Assembly (NCBI GenBank): GCA_030448185.1
Contig: JAUJNL010000013.1
Coordinates: 29,772-93,771 of the forward strand
DNA from: Cytophagales bacterium
GTDB taxonomy: Bacteria > Bacteroidota > Bacteroidia > Cytophagales > 172606-1
Direction: 5' to 3'
DNA length: 64,000 nt
In this document: piece after piece, positions 1-14,022 of the stretch
Position numbering within the stretch: position 1 is the first letter of the stretch
How the letters are laid out: every line of letters begins with the position of its first letter
The notes under the pieces: generated by a model
The model's input: only the letters and a program-made list of their open reading frames with translations
Told to the model about the DNA's origin: nothing
The model's database searches: none
Program-made: the position numbers and the translations under genes

Positions 1-62
1 CTTTCATTGCAACCATTTTACGGGAATCCGGGTCTTTAGGGTACATTCAAAACCTGTAAAAA

Positions 63-487
63 ATGTCCTTTAGATTTTCGTATTCGCTTTCCGTAGGGTT
101 GCTCCTATTGACAATGGCAGTTGCCTGTCACCAGAAAGACCCCGAACCTGAAGATAACCTAAATCGGCTGTATGACCACTGGACGTGGCTGGAGTCTTGC
201 GGAGGGTTAACCGGCGGATGCAGACCCGCCGATAAAATCCGGATGATTGAATTCCGGGAGGACGGAAACTTGCTGGTATGGGAAGACGGTAATCCGGCAC
301 GCACTTCGAGGTTTAGCATTGCCGAAGGAAAAGCATTTATTCGAATGCACCTCAGCCTCTAATTCAATACGATTCTACCAGTATCAAACATTCTTACCAG
401 ATTAGCGGCGATACGCTGAAATTGCGGGAGGAAGTTTATGATGGTTTTGAGCACCTGTACATTAAAACCCGTATAATAATTGACTGA
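63..487 (+). CDS. small lipoprotein with a frameshift near its 3' end
   Basis: Unrecognised small secreted protein. Residues 1-22 form a lipoprotein signal peptide with a lipobox ending in AVAC, so it is probably anchored in a membrane. The mature part (WTWLESCGGLTGG, RMIEFREDGNLLVWEDG) resembles the start of small lipocalin-like proteins that begin with a W-x-W motif and a beta-strand, but this is only a resemblance. The first frame stops at 362. The next frame continues directly as IQYDSTSIKHSYQISGDTLK and ends in a TGA at 485-487. That stop overlaps the ATG of the next gene (TGATG), the usual layout of a coupled pair, so the continuous protein of about 141 residues is likely the real one and one base is missing or added near 350-362. 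Confidence 0.6.
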
Positions 488-870
488 TGAAACAATTTCT
501 ATGGTTTGCAGTACTGTTACTGCTCCTTTCCTGCCATAAAATTAAAGTTTCTCCCGACGAAGCGGGAAACCGGTCGGCCTGTAATGTTCAAAATCCGTTG
601 GAGAATTTACCCTGGTTACGGAAGCAAATTGCGGATTTTAAGGAAAGAACTACGGGTAAAGAAGACTATTGCGGCATGATCGTGTACCAGGCAATTTATC
701 AAAATCAAACGGTTTTTATCATTGATGTCACCAGCGGTTCCCGGATCATCTGCTGTGGCTGCGGCGGCACGGCTTATAACTGTAAGGGAGAGAAAGTAGC
801 AGATTGTGCCTGGGGCATCCCAGCAGTATCAACGGATAAAAAAGTTATTTATCAATTGATTCCTGAATAA
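487..870 (+). CDS. cysteine-rich lipoprotein of unknown function
   Basis: 127 residues, family not recognised. The N-terminus is a lipoprotein signal (LLLLLSC, lipid-modified Cys at about residue 16). The body holds several further cysteines, including a dense ICCGCGG stretch, CKGE and CAWG, which could form disulfides outside the cytoplasm. The central YQNQTVFIIDVTSGSR segment looks like a beta-hairpin. The start overlaps the stop of the preceding lipoprotein gene, which suggests translational coupling and a two-gene operon. A strong terminator follows directly. Confidence 0.65.
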   Translation: MKQFLWFAVLLLLLSCHKIKVSPDEAGNRSACNVQNPLENLPWLRKQIADFKERTTGKEDYCGMIVYQAIYQNQTVFIIDVTSGSRIICCGCGGTAYNCKGEKVADCAWGIPAVSTDKKVIYQLIPE

Positions 871-912
871 CCTAAAAGCCCGCTGAGAGGTATATCTCAG
901 CGGGCTTTTAGG
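871..912. terminator. bidirectional hairpin terminator
   Basis: An 18-base perfect inverted repeat (CCTAAAAGCCCGCTGAGA and its complement) around a 6-base loop. The arms are A-rich on the left and T-rich on the right, so it can stop transcription from both sides. It lies between the lipoprotein pair and the convergent gltD. Confidence 0.9.
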
Positions 913-928
913 TTATTTGATACGGCGC

Positions 929-2407
929 TTAAGCAGAGGCTGTAGCCAAGTTCAACAGACCAAGCTCTTGGGATTCCAGGTTAGACTCACCCATCAGGAA
1001 CAGGTCTACTTGCCGGGCAGCCTCCCGTCCTTCGGAAATGGCCCATACCACTAGTGACTGTCCGCGGCGCATATCACCGGCAGCAAACACTTTATCTATG
1101 CTGGTCTGGTAATGCTTGCTCTTCACGTTGCCGCGTTCATCAAGTTCCACGCCCAGCTGTTCGATCAATCCTTCTTTTTGCGGATGCAGAAAACCCATTG
1201 CCAGCAGGGCCAGTTCGCAGGGAATTTCTCTTTCCGATCCGGGTACTTCTTCAAACCTTGGAGGCTTACCAGGTTCAGCTTTAGCCCAGTTCAGGTCTAC
1301 CAGCTTAACCGCTTTCAGGTTATCGCTTTCATCGCCGACAAACTCTTTGGTCAGGATGGCAAACTGCCGTTCGCAACCTTCCTCGTGGGAGGTGGAAGTA
1401 CGCAGCATCATCGGCCAATGCGGCCAGGGGGTACTATCATGCCGTTCTTTGGGCGGCATCGGTAGCAATTCAATTTGGGTAACTGACTTAGCACCATGAC
1501 GGTTGGAAGTGCCTACGCAGTCAGAACCCGTATCACCCCCACCAATAACCATTACGTTTTTACCAGTCGCCCATATTTCTTCGCCTTTTACCGGACGGCC
1601 GCCATTGCGGGCATTCTGCTGAGGTAAGAAGTCCATGGCAAAGTGCACACCTTTCAGGTTACGGCCGGGAATGGGCAGATCCCGGGGAATGGTAGAACCG
1701 CCACAAAGCACTACCGCATCGTATTCTTCCATCAGGCGGGTGCCTTTTACGTCTACGCCTACATTGGTACTGGGCCGGAACTGGATGCCTTCTTCCTCCA
1801 TGATCCTGACCCGGCGGTCAATCACCCACTTTTCCAGTTTAAAATCGGGTATACCGTAGCGCAATAGTCCACCAATAGCATCCGCCCGTTCAAACACAGT
1901 TACCCAATGACCCGCTTTATTCAATTGGGCCGCCGCCGCAAGCCCAGCCGGACCGGAACCAATTACCGCCACCTTTTTACCGGTGCGGTTAGCAGGAGGG
2001 TTTGGTTTTACGTAACCTCGGCTGTAAGCCGTTTCAATGATATAGCGTTCAATGGCCTCAATGGTAACGGGTGGTTTGTTAATACCCAGTACGCAGGAAG
2101 CTTCGCAGGGAGCCGGACAGATGCGCCCCGTAAACTCCGGAAAATTATTGGTAGAGGCTAGAATCTGGTAAGCATATTCCCAATTGCTATCGTACACTGC
2201 ATCATTAAATTCAGGAATGATGTTTCCCAGCGGACAACCATTATGGCAGAAGGGCACTCCGCAATCCATGCAACGAGCAGATTGTTTTTTAGCGTCCGCA
2301 TCTGATAACGTAAGCTCTATTTCTTTATAATCTTTAATCCGCTCCTCGATTTTCCGCTTGGTGGGTAGTTCCCGGCCAAATTCCATAAATCCAGTTGGCT
2401 TGCCCAT
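929..2407 (-). CDS. gltD: glutamate synthase (NADPH) small subunit
   Basis: 492 residues, the usual length for GltD. It feeds electrons from NADPH to the large subunit, which makes two glutamates from glutamine and 2-oxoglutarate in the cytoplasm. The N-terminal Cys cluster ([17 protein letters not shown], with CPAPCEASC further on) binds the Fe-S centres. The first Rossmann motif ([15 protein letters not shown], near residue 147) binds FAD and the second ([13 protein letters not shown], near 287) binds NADPH. The C-terminal [18 protein letters not shown] motif is typical. It lies 109 bases downstream of gltB on the same strand and is very likely cotranscribed. Confidence 0.97.
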   Translation of the reverse strand: MGKPTGFMEFGRELPTKRKIEERIKDYKEIELTLSDADAKKQSARCMDCGVPFCHNGCPLGNIIPEFNDAVYDSNWEYAYQILASTNNFPEFTGRICPAPCEASCVLGINKPPVTIEAIERYIIETAYSRGYVKPNPPANRTGKKVAVIGSGPAGLAAAAQLNKAGHWVTVFERADAIGGLLRYGIPDFKLEKWVIDRRVRIMEEEGIQFRPSTNVGVDVKGTRLMEEYDAVVLCGGSTIPRDLPIPGRNLKGVHFAMDFLPQQNARNGGRPVKGEEIWATGKNVMVIGGGDTGSDCVGTSNRHGAKSVTQIELLPMPPKERHDSTPWPHWPMMLRTSTSHEEGCERQFAILTKEFVGDESDNLKAVKLVDLNWAKAEPGKPPRFEEVPGSEREIPCELALLAMGFLHPQKEGLIEQLGVELDERGNVKSKHYQTSIDKVFAAGDMRRGQSLVVWAISEGREAARQVDLFLMGESNLESQELGLLNLATASA

Positions 2408-2516
2408 GTTGTATTGAATGAATTACTGAATGAAACAATGATTCTAATGATTGGAAATAGTAGTCCTTGGGTTCCCGTCAGTCCGGCTGCTATAGCCGCA
2501 CCGGCGGAAACGAAAA

Positions 2517-7081
<4,565 letters not shown>

Positions 7082-8059
7082 TTATAACTTTATGTATAAA
7101 AAATTACATTTAAGAAATAAACAGTGCTTAATTCGGTAGTAAGTAGCTACTGCAATACTATATAACAATACTTCTATTCTAATGTGCAATATATTTGGAC
7201 AAATCAGCTCAATCCAGAATAAAATAGTGAAATAAGCGAATGTGAAAGATAACAATAATATCCCTAAGTGCCTTAAAAAGCCTTGTTTTTTTTCTAAATA
7301 ATTTGAAATATTACGTTTCACATAAATAAAATACAATTTGCTGGTATCTTATAATGTACTGAAAGAGAGTAGAATTACTACCCTTTGTCACCTGATAAAA
7401 TAGAATTACTGCTCAGATATTGTACTCATTCCGTATAACCTGCCCAGTTTTATACTTCTACTGTATCTGGAAAACCTTACCTCCTTATATTCTTTCCCAA
7501 CTATTTCTTTTGAGGAGCCGGGGCTTGATTAGGTTGGCTGATGGCCGCTACCTGATGCCCCTGCCAGCTGTCCTTCTCACCCATTTATCATCTATATACT
7601 TATATAGATACTTATTGCATGAGATACTTATTGCATGAAGCAGGCGGGATAGCTATCGGCTAAGTATTACGCCGGTATGGCCAGTAATTATCACTAAAGC
7701 CACTGCTGGTTCTATATCTATCAGGCGTTAGGCAGTACTCCCGGAAGGAAAGAATGAGAGTAAACTTAAATAACCGCGAAGCAATAAATTTATCTCAATA
7801 CCGCGTAAGTACAGCACTAACACCGGAGGAAAATGACAGGTATAGAAAATATGGCATAATGACTAAAAAGTATTACTATCTATAATTATACCCTTAAATT
7901 CAGAGGCTATTTTCCGATTTATACCTATTTTTTTACTAAAATGCTTTAAATTTTAGGGGCACCTCTTGCATTTTTGATCTTTTTCCTGTTTTTTCGGGCC
8001 ATAATTAAAACCTCTTCTCTTAACCCAACCGAAGAAACCTAACCCAACCAAAAAGAATT
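7082..8059. other. long AT-rich divergent intergenic region
   Basis: About 980 bases between gltB (leftward) and the porin gene (rightward). Short open frames here have no recognisable protein character. The region must hold the divergent promoters of the two nitrogen operons. I could not fix a promoter or a convincing operator by eye. A short direct repeat, GAGATACTTATTGCATGA-like, lies near 7605-7638. Confidence 0.5.
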
Positions 8060-9280
8060 ATGAAAAAAACAATTTACTGCTTAGGCTTACTCTTATTATC
8101 TGTTTTGGGGGCGAAAGCGCAGGAAGCAGATTCAACAGATACTAAGGGCAGCTTCACTTTTTCGGGCTATGTGGACGTGAATTACTTTATAAATGCCAAT
8201 AAGCCACTATCCGGTTACAATTATGGTTCTTCCGGTTTTGCCCGGGTATTTGATCAGAAAGAAAGACAGTTTCAGTTGGGCCTGGTACAAACCAAGGTTA
8301 CGTATGCCAATAAAAAATCTGAAGCAGTGATCGACTTAACCTTCGGTCCGAACGCAGACTTAGGGAACTACGGTAACTTTGTTAGCCTGAATACGCTGGG
8401 CGATATAACTTCAACGGCACTGGCCATTAAGCAGGCTTATTTCACCTATAAACCCACGGATAAACTGAGCCTGACGGCTGGACAATTTGGTACGCACATT
8501 GGCTACGAGGTCATTGATGCTCCCGTTAACTTTAACTATTCTCTTTCCAACCTGTTCGGCAACGGTCCCTTCTATCATTTAGGTATCAAGGCCAACTACG
8601 CCTTAAGTAGTAAGGTGGGTCTGATGGCCGGCGTGGTCAACAACTGGGATTCCAATCTGGATAACAACAAGTTTAAAACCCTGATTGCCCAACTATCCCT
8701 GGTACCCGTGGAAGGCTGGAATGTGTACCTGAACTACATTGGCGGCGAAGAAAATACACCAGATGGCGTGACACCTATTGGTGGCCCAATCAACGCCACA
8801 CCTGAGATACGCAGCTTCAAGCAGATGGTGGACCTGACCACCAGCTTCCAGATTTCGGAGAAGTTCTTCCTGGGCTTTAACGGTGCTGTCGGGATCTACA
8901 AGGAAAAAGGCACGGATGCGCAGAATTGGGGCGGTGCGGCCCTGTATACGAACTACGCCTTTACGGATAAATTTGCTTTGGGCATCCGCGCTGAGGTATT
9001 CGATAATACTTCCGGCGTGCAATACCTGAAAACCCGGGTAGGAGCGGATGAGGAAGATAACGCCATTTTTGCCGGTACCAGCGTCACTTCCCTGACTGCC
9101 ACCGGAAACATAGCCCTTGCCAACAAGCATCTGTTCTTCAAACCCGAAATCCGGATGGATATGGCGAAGGAAGTAGAAGGAGCAGATTTCAGCGAGTATC
9201 AGCAGTTTGAAGATTCAAAAGGAAGTTTTACCAAAAACTCCCAAACTACTTTTGGCGGCGCCCTCGTCTACAAATTTTAA
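8060..9280 (+). CDS. outer-membrane beta-barrel porin (BBP2/OmpL-like)
   Basis: 406 residues with a signal peptide (about residues 1-20, cut after AKA-QEA). The body consists of amphipathic strands with many Tyr, Phe and Asn and ends in Phe (GGALVYKF), as outer-membrane barrels do. It contains FSGYVDVNYFINANKP, LTAGQFGTHIGYEV and NFNYSLSNLFGNGPFYHLG, typical of the putative beta-barrel porin-2 family of Bacteroidota. It lies 56 bases before amt, so it probably lets ammonium or another small nitrogen compound through the outer membrane. The substrate is inferred from this position only. Confidence 0.85.
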   Translation: MKKTIYCLGLLLLSVLGAKAQEADSTDTKGSFTFSGYVDVNYFINANKPLSGYNYGSSGFARVFDQKERQFQLGLVQTKVTYANKKSEAVIDLTFGPNADLGNYGNFVSLNTLGDITSTALAIKQAYFTYKPTDKLSLTAGQFGTHIGYEVIDAPVNFNYSLSNLFGNGPFYHLGIKANYALSSKVGLMAGVVNNWDSNLDNNKFKTLIAQLSLVPVEGWNVYLNYIGGEENTPDGVTPIGGPINATPEIRSFKQMVDLTTSFQISEKFFLGFNGAVGIYKEKGTDAQNWGGAALYTNYAFTDKFALGIRAEVFDNTSGVQYLKTRVGADEEDNAIFAGTSVTSLTATGNIALANKHLFFKPEIRMDMAKEVEGADFSEYQQFEDSKGSFTKNSQTTFGGALVYKF

Positions 9281-9336
9281 TCCAGTACTCATTACTGTAA
9301 CGATCATCCACAGAACCTTTAACTTTTTACCGCATC

Positions 9337-10665
9337 ATGAACAAAAGAACTGTTTTTCCACTGCTGCTCCTACTGGCAGTAAGTCTGCTGGCTGTATTTA
9401 TGCCGGCGGTACCAAGCAAAATCGTAACCGAAGGGCTGAACACGGCCGATATCGCCTGGATGCTGACGGCTACTGCTTTCGTATTGCTGATGACGCCGGG
9501 TCTGGCCTATTTCTACGGCGGTATGGTCAACTCCCGGAACGTAATCTCGACGATGCTTCAGAGTTTCGTATCCATGGGGATTATTAGCATCCTTTGGGTA
9601 GTAGTAGGATTTAGTATGGCTTTTGGAAGCAGCATCGGCGGATTGATCGGCAACCCCATGGACCACTTCATGTTCCGGAACGTGCTGGATGGGAATCCCT
9701 GGTCGTTGGCGCCTACCATCCCGCTGGCCCTGTTTGCCTTCTTCCAGTTAAAATTTGCCATCATTACTCCCGCCCTGATCACCGGTTCATTTGCCGAACG
9801 AATCAATTTCAAGTCGTACATGATTTTTATCATCCTGTTCAGCTTAGTCGTATATGCGCCGCTGGCTCACTGGACCTGGCACCCAGACGGATTCTTGTTC
9901 AAACTGGGCGTACTCGATTTTGCCGGTGGTACAGTGGTACACATGTCCGCGGGTTGGGCAGCATTAGCCGCTGCTTTATACCTGAAGAAGCGTAAAACCT
10001 ACGAACTGAACGAAATTCATCCGCCAGCGAATATTCCTTTCGTGCTGCTGGGTACCGGTTTACTATGGTTTGGCTGGTTCGGCTTCAATGCGGGTTCTGC
10101 GGTTGGCGCTTCGCCCGTAGCGGTTAGTGCCTTTGCCACTACCAACATTGCCGCTGCCGCTGCCGGTTTATCATGGGTACTATTTGATATGGCTAAAGGC
10201 AAAAAACTGTCTGCTTTAGGGTTCTGTATCGGTGCGGTGGTCGGCCTGGTTGCCATTACGCCAGCGGCTGGTTACGTAACCATACCCGTGAGTATTTTCA
10301 TCGGAACTATTGCCGGTATCGTCAGCAACTTTGTCGCCCAAATGAAGTCCAAAAACAATACCATTGATGATACGCTGGATGTATTCCCTTGCCACGGCGT
10401 GGGCGGGATGGTCGGTATGATCATGACGGGTATTTTTGCCAGTAAGGCGGTAAACTCCGCTGCCGTTGACGGATTAGCCTATAACGGCGCCGACCTTTTC
10501 CTGAAGCACCTACTAGCCCTGGTGCTGGTATCGGTATTTGCCTTCGGAATGTCGCTGTTACTGTTAAAAATCACTGACCTGATTCTGCCCCTCCGGGTAT
10601 CAGCTGAAGAAGAAAAAGAAGGCCTAGATATCAGCCAGCACGACGAAATGATGATCGAAGCTTAA
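9337..10665 (+). CDS. amt: ammonium transporter Amt
   Basis: 442 residues with an N-terminal signal-like segment and about 11 membrane helices. It moves ammonium across the inner membrane. Family marks: DIAWMLTATAFVLLMTPGLA at the start of the core, FYGGMV, the first conserved His in TVVHMSAGWAAL, and the second in FPCHGVGGMVGMI. The tail after the last helix (LRVSAEEEKEG) is short and acidic. It probably forms an operon with the upstream porin, across from gltB-gltD. No glnK/glnB regulator gene is adjacent, whereas many bacteria pair one with amt. Confidence 0.96.
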   Translation: MNKRTVFPLLLLLAVSLLAVFMPAVPSKIVTEGLNTADIAWMLTATAFVLLMTPGLAYFYGGMVNSRNVISTMLQSFVSMGIISILWVVVGFSMAFGSSIGGLIGNPMDHFMFRNVLDGNPWSLAPTIPLALFAFFQLKFAIITPALITGSFAERINFKSYMIFIILFSLVVYAPLAHWTWHPDGFLFKLGVLDFAGGTVVHMSAGWAALAAALYLKKRKTYELNEIHPPANIPFVLLGTGLLWFGWFGFNAGSAVGASPVAVSAFATTNIAAAAAGLSWVLFDMAKGKKLSALGFCIGAVVGLVAITPAAGYVTIPVSIFIGTIAGIVSNFVAQMKSKNNTIDDTLDVFPCHGVGGMVGMIMTGIFASKAVNSAAVDGLAYNGADLFLKHLLALVLVSVFAFGMSLLLLKITDLILPLRVSAEEEKEGLDISQHDEMMIEA

Positions 10666-10722
10666 AAATAAATGCGGTGTTGAAAATTTCTCATGTTTAC
10701 AAGACTGTCGCAATACAGTCTT

Positions 10723-10761
10723 CCCACAAAAAAGCCTTAAATTTTAGGGCTTTTTTGTGGG
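10723..10761. terminator. terminator downstream of amt
   Basis: CCCACAAAAAAGCC pairs with GGGCTTTTTTGTGGG across an AT-rich loop of about 10 bases. A T-run follows on the amt strand. It lies 58 bases after the amt stop codon. Confidence 0.85.
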
Positions 10762-10886
10762 TTATTTCTGATTTCCATATGGGGCCAGAGTGGCTGACAG
10801 GAAAAAACAGGATTACTAAATAAACTGGAAATTTAATAGGTTTAGAAAAAGGCAAGTTGATCTTTTCTCTTATCTATGAGACCGTA

Positions 10887-11100
10887 ATTGCGAGGAACGA
10901 AGCACCAGGATGGACTATTACCTTCGGTGAGACCCGAAGGCGCGTCGAAGACAATAGTTCTCAGCGAAGCTAATCCAGACGGGGATAGACTAACATACTT
11001 CTTTGCTGCTATCGGTGGTATTCCCAATCTTATGGCCGCCTAGATTAGCTTCTCTGAGAACTATTCTCACCGAAGGTAATAGCCGCTTCGTTCTCGCAAT
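10887..11100. repeat. large imperfect inverted repeat between genes
   Basis: The left arm runs from ATTGCGAGGAACGAAGC (10887-10903) through CTATTACCTTCGGTGAGA to TCAGCGAAGCTAATC. The right arm is its imperfect complement: GATTAGCTTCTCTGAGAAC (from 11044), CTCACCGAAGGTAATAG, then GCTTCGTTCTCGCAAT (11085-11100). The outer part resembles the ATTGCGAGGAACGAAGC class of intergenic palindrome seen in many bacterial genomes. It includes one exact copy of the 13-base word TCAGCGAAGCTAA (10961-10973) and a one-mismatch copy (11045-11057). Confidence 0.75.
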
Positions 11101-11151
11101 GACGCTGTTTGAGTTCTCGCTTTTATCCGGCATTCGTTTTATTGACTAAAT

Positions 11152-11366
11152 CTATTTAATTTACAGTTTACTAAATACAGTGTAAACTAAGTTTCTTTAT
11201 ATGTCATATACCCCTTTCTGTACGGTCATTCCCGAAGGGAATCTTCTTTGATCTCTTATAACGGTGATTGACCTGCAAACCGAGACCTGGATTTCCTTCG
11301 GGAATGACAGCGGCAGGAGACTGGTTTGATAACCTAAACCTATTTAATTTACAGTTTACTAAATAC
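11152..11366. repeat. direct repeat flanking a palindrome
   Basis: A 27-base sequence (CTATTTAATTTACAGTTTAC and the seven bases ACTAAAT-AC region after it) occurs at 11152-11178 and again at 11340-11366. Between the copies lies an inverted repeat of 19 bases with one mismatch (11225-11243 and 11290-11308, GTCATTCCCGAAGGGAATC). The second direct copy includes the stop codon of the alpha-glucuronidase remnant, so this DNA appears to have been duplicated from the 3' end of that gene, or the reverse. Confidence 0.7.
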
Positions 11367-11930
11367 CCGGCACGAACCGGTGTTTAATGTTCGGTAGTGT
11401 TCCAGGGAATGAGCAGGCTTTTCGATTCCGGCGGGGATAGGTTTACGGGAAAAGTCTGGAAATAGAGCAGGCACATGCATCACCCCATCACCGGGCTTCC
11501 TTTTCAGCAATCTTCAGGTATACCTTTACGTGTTCAAAACGTTCCGGAGCGATAAAGGCTGTACCGAATTCCAGGTTTTTTGCATCTGCCGCACTGAATC
11601 GACACCACCGGCATACTTATAGCAAAGTTCTTCCCAGAATGAACGGCCGGAAGTGAGTTTATACTCCCAGGATACGTGATGAAACCAGAGCAGCAGCGGC
11701 TGCGGGCAAGTTTGAATAGTATTAAACTGATCCCGAACGGGTGGGAAATACTGGCTTACGGCATTACTCCCCTTCGTGGTACGGTCAAAGCCAATGCCAA
11801 CTGAATCAGCCCGGTGGTAGTACACCGAGTTCCAGTCGGCCCGTTCGGCTTGGTTTACCCAGGGCCCCGGACCGTAATGATGCCCGTATATGCATGACAA
11901 TAACGTTAAAAAAATGGCAGAGGAATGTGA
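11349..11930 (-). pseudogene. GH67 alpha-glucuronidase, C-terminal remnant
   Basis: Only the last quarter of a GH67 alpha-glucuronidase, an enzyme that cuts 4-O-methylglucuronic acid from xylan chains. The first recognisable residues are GHHYGPGPW, followed by ADWNSVYYHRADSVGIGFDR, SNAVSQYFPPV and LLWFHHVSWEYK, all from the C-terminal region of the family. About 450 N-terminal residues, including the catalytic centre, are absent. A hydrophobic stretch (AIFLTLLSC), perhaps the old signal peptide, joins straight on to this domain, so the middle looks deleted. The 3' part needs at least two frame changes (FIAPERFEHVKVYLKIAEKE, then CLLYFQTF, then KPAHSLEHYRTLNTG) before the stop at 11349-11351. 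It follows uxuA directly and was probably its operon partner. Confidence 0.8.
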
Positions 11931-11952
11931 TCGGCAACAAGCTCTCAATGAT

Positions 11953-13119
11953 TTACCAGCCTTCGGCACGGCAGATGCCCAGTTCCAATCCGCGCAGCTC
12001 GGCCAGTCCGCGCATCCGGCCAATACAGGAGTAGCCGGGATTGGTTACCTTACGGAGGTCGTCCATCATCTGGTGGCCGTGATCCGGACGAAAAGGAATC
12101 GGTTCGGCAACCTGCTGTTGGATCTTGAGAATCTCCTTCATGACCGCGTACATATCCACGTCTCCGGCCAGGTGATCATCCTCAAAAAAGTTGCCGTATT
12201 CGTCCTTTTTTACATTCCGCAGGTGCACAAAGTGCATCCGGGTGCCGATTTGCCGGGCTATTTGTACCGGATCATTGTCCGGACTGGCCCCCAGCGAACC
12301 GGTGCAAAAACAAACGCCGTTACTCGGGGCAGGTACTGAGGAAAGGATATACTCAAAATCAGCGGCCCGGCTCACAATCCGGGGCAGACCGAGGATGTCA
12401 AAGGGCGGATCATCGGGGTGAATGGCCAGTTTAATCCCAACCTCATCGGCTACCGGCGTAATCTCCTGCAGGAAATATTTGAGATTATCCCGCAGTGCGG
12501 CGTGGTCAATATCTGCATACCACTCCAGTTTGGTCCGCATCTGTTCCAGCGTTTGCTTCTTCTCCCCGGGTATACCAAACATGACGACATTCACCAGATG
12601 CTCCCGTTCTTCGGGAGTATATTGTTTGAAGCGTTTTTCGACTTCCCGAAGCACCACTTCATTATAATCATTAGCAGCGTTTTTCCGCTTTAACAGATGA
12701 ATATCAAACACGGCCAGATCAAACCAGTTGAAGTATAAGGCCCGCGAACCGTCAGGCATTACATAGTCCAGGTTGGTACGGGTCCAGTCGTTGACCGGCA
12801 TAAAATTATACGTCACAATCCGCAGACCATAGGCCGCCAGGTTACGCAGGGTCTGCTTGTACTGGTCGATGTATTGCTGATACTTTCCGGTCCGCGTCTT
12901 GATGGACTCGTGGATAGTGACACTTTCCACTACGTCCCAGGAGAGGCCACCAGCCTCTATTTCCTGCTGCCGTTTTCTGATTTCTGCTACCGGCCACACC
13001 TCGCCGTGCGGGATCTGGTGCAGAGCCGATACAATTCCCTGGGCGCCAGTCTGCCGGATATCGGGCAGGCTCACCGGATCATTGGGCCCAAACCAGCGCC
13101 ATGTTTGCCGCATTCTCAT
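11953..13119 (-). CDS. uxuA: mannonate dehydratase
   Basis: 388 residues, full length. It removes water from D-mannonate to give 2-keto-3-deoxygluconate in the glucuronate breakdown pathway, in the cytoplasm. Family marks: RWFGPNDPVSLPDIRQTGAQGIVSAL at the start, the metal-binding LAIHPDDPPFDILGLPRIVS near residue 240, CFCTGSLGASPDND, and FRPDHGHQMMDD near the end. It lies just downstream of the SDR oxidoreductase gene and just upstream of the alpha-glucuronidase remnant on the same strand. Together they make a glucuronate-from-xylan module. Confidence 0.96.
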   Translation of the reverse strand: MRMRQTWRWFGPNDPVSLPDIRQTGAQGIVSALHQIPHGEVWPVAEIRKRQQEIEAGGLSWDVVESVTIHESIKTRTGKYQQYIDQYKQTLRNLAAYGLRIVTYNFMPVNDWTRTNLDYVMPDGSRALYFNWFDLAVFDIHLLKRKNAANDYNEVVLREVEKRFKQYTPEEREHLVNVVMFGIPGEKKQTLEQMRTKLEWYADIDHAALRDNLKYFLQEITPVADEVGIKLAIHPDDPPFDILGLPRIVSRAADFEYILSSVPAPSNGVCFCTGSLGASPDNDPVQIARQIGTRMHFVHLRNVKKDEYGNFFEDDHLAGDVDMYAVMKEILKIQQQVAEPIPFRPDHGHQMMDDLRKVTNPGYSCIGRMRGLAELRGLELGICRAEGW

Positions 13120-13149
13120 AAGATTAGTAAGTAAATGGACAGTGTAAAA

Positions 13150-13171
13150 TTAGCTTCGCTGAGAATAGTTG
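13150..13171. repeat. copy of the 22-base CAGCGAAGCT unit
   Basis: Exact reverse-complement copy of the 22-base unit also found at 25631-25652 and 25720-25741. It lies in the gap between uxuA and the SDR gene and contains the 13-base word TTAGCTTCGCTGA. The flanks (GTGTAAAA on one side, GAACATTGACAATT on the other) belong to an ordinary AT-rich spacer repeat. Confidence 0.8.
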
Positions 13172-13212
13172 AACATTGACAATTAAAATGGGTAACCAAC
13201 ACCGCTTTAGTA

Positions 13213-14022
13213 CTATACTCCCGAAAAAATATGGAAACCGCCATCCACGCAGATTACCTCTCCGGACACAAACGAGGAAGCATCACCCAGCAGCCACAGC
13301 AGGGCGCCGTTCAACTCTTCGGGTTGCCCGAAACGCTTATAGGGCGTATTGCGGATCACGGCTTCACCCCGATCCGTATAAGAGCCATCTTCATTGGTTA
13401 GGAGTCGCCGGTTCTGGTGGGTGATAAAAAAGCCCGGTGCAATAGCGTTCATCCGTACCTTGTCGCCGTAGCGGTTGGCCAGTTCCACCGCCATCCAGCG
13501 GGTAAAATTATCCACTGCGGCCTTAGCCATCGAGTAGCCTAATACCCGTGTAATGGCCGATTGCGCCGCCATCGACGAAATATTCACAATACTTCCCTTG
13601 CCGGCTCCTTCCGCAATGACTCTTCCAAATACTGTAGTGGGCAGAATGGTGCCAAAAAGGTTTAGCTCAAAGGCGCGGCGCAGGGCCGGCAAATCTATTT
13701 TGAAAATGTCTTCTCCCGGTCCGATGACTGCCTCGGGAATATTACCTCCGGCCCCGTTGACCAATCCGTCAATTTTACCGTAGGCTTTCAATACTTGTCC
13801 GCAAGCTTGTTGCAAATCAGCCTCATTAAGCACATCAGCCGCAATAAAAAGGGCTTCTCTGCCAGTCTGGCGTACCTGGTCGGCTCTTTCTTCCCCTTCG
13901 GCCTGATTGCGTCCCAGGATCACTACCTTGCCACCGGCCTCACTGATTGCTTTCACAAAAGCCCCGCCAAGGATGCCGGTTCCGCCGGTGACCACAATCA
14001 CTTTATCTTCTAGATTAAACAT
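13213..14022 (-). CDS. SDR oxidoreductase, probable D-mannonate oxidoreductase
   Basis: 269 residues, a short-chain dehydrogenase. Residues 8-20 hold the nucleotide-binding TGGTGILGGAF, followed by the NGAGGN motif near 90, the catalytic Ser in NISSMAAQS near 148, and the YSMAK Tyr/Lys pair near 162. The C-terminal GEVICVDGGFHIFSGV is typical of SDR genes found beside uxuA in Bacteroidota. From that neighbourhood it probably reduces fructuronate to mannonate, replacing the unrelated UxuB of enteric bacteria. The exact substrate is inferred. Confidence 0.88.
   Translation of the reverse strand: MFNLEDKVIVVTGGTGILGGAFVKAISEAGGKVVILGRNQAEGEERADQVRQTGREALFIAADVLNEADLQQACGQVLKAYGKIDGLVNGAGGNIPEAVIGPGEDIFKIDLPALRRAFELNLFGTILPTTVFGRVIAEGAGKGSIVNISSMAAQSAITRVLGYSMAKAAVDNFTRWMAVELANRYGDKVRMNAIAPGFFITHQNRRLLTNEDGSYTDRGEAVIRNTPYKRFGQPEELNGALLWLLGDASSFVSGEVICVDGGFHIFSGV

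Noticed and set aside
1054..1499. Open frames on the plus strand inside gltD
   Set aside because: They are shadows of gltD in other frames. Composition is unnatural and gltD is intact and conserved.
7082..7336. Minus-strand 84-residue frame upstream of gltB
   Set aside because: AT-rich, dominated by Ile/Leu/Tyr/Phe codons typical of spacer DNA. No start signal and no family likeness.
7420..7638. Plus-strand 72-residue frame in the gltB-porin gap
   Set aside because: No protein-like composition and no neighbour relation. It lies in a promoter-sized spacer.
8693..9141. Antisense frames in the porin gene
   Set aside because: The porin is clearly coding on the plus strand, and the antisense frames are shadows.
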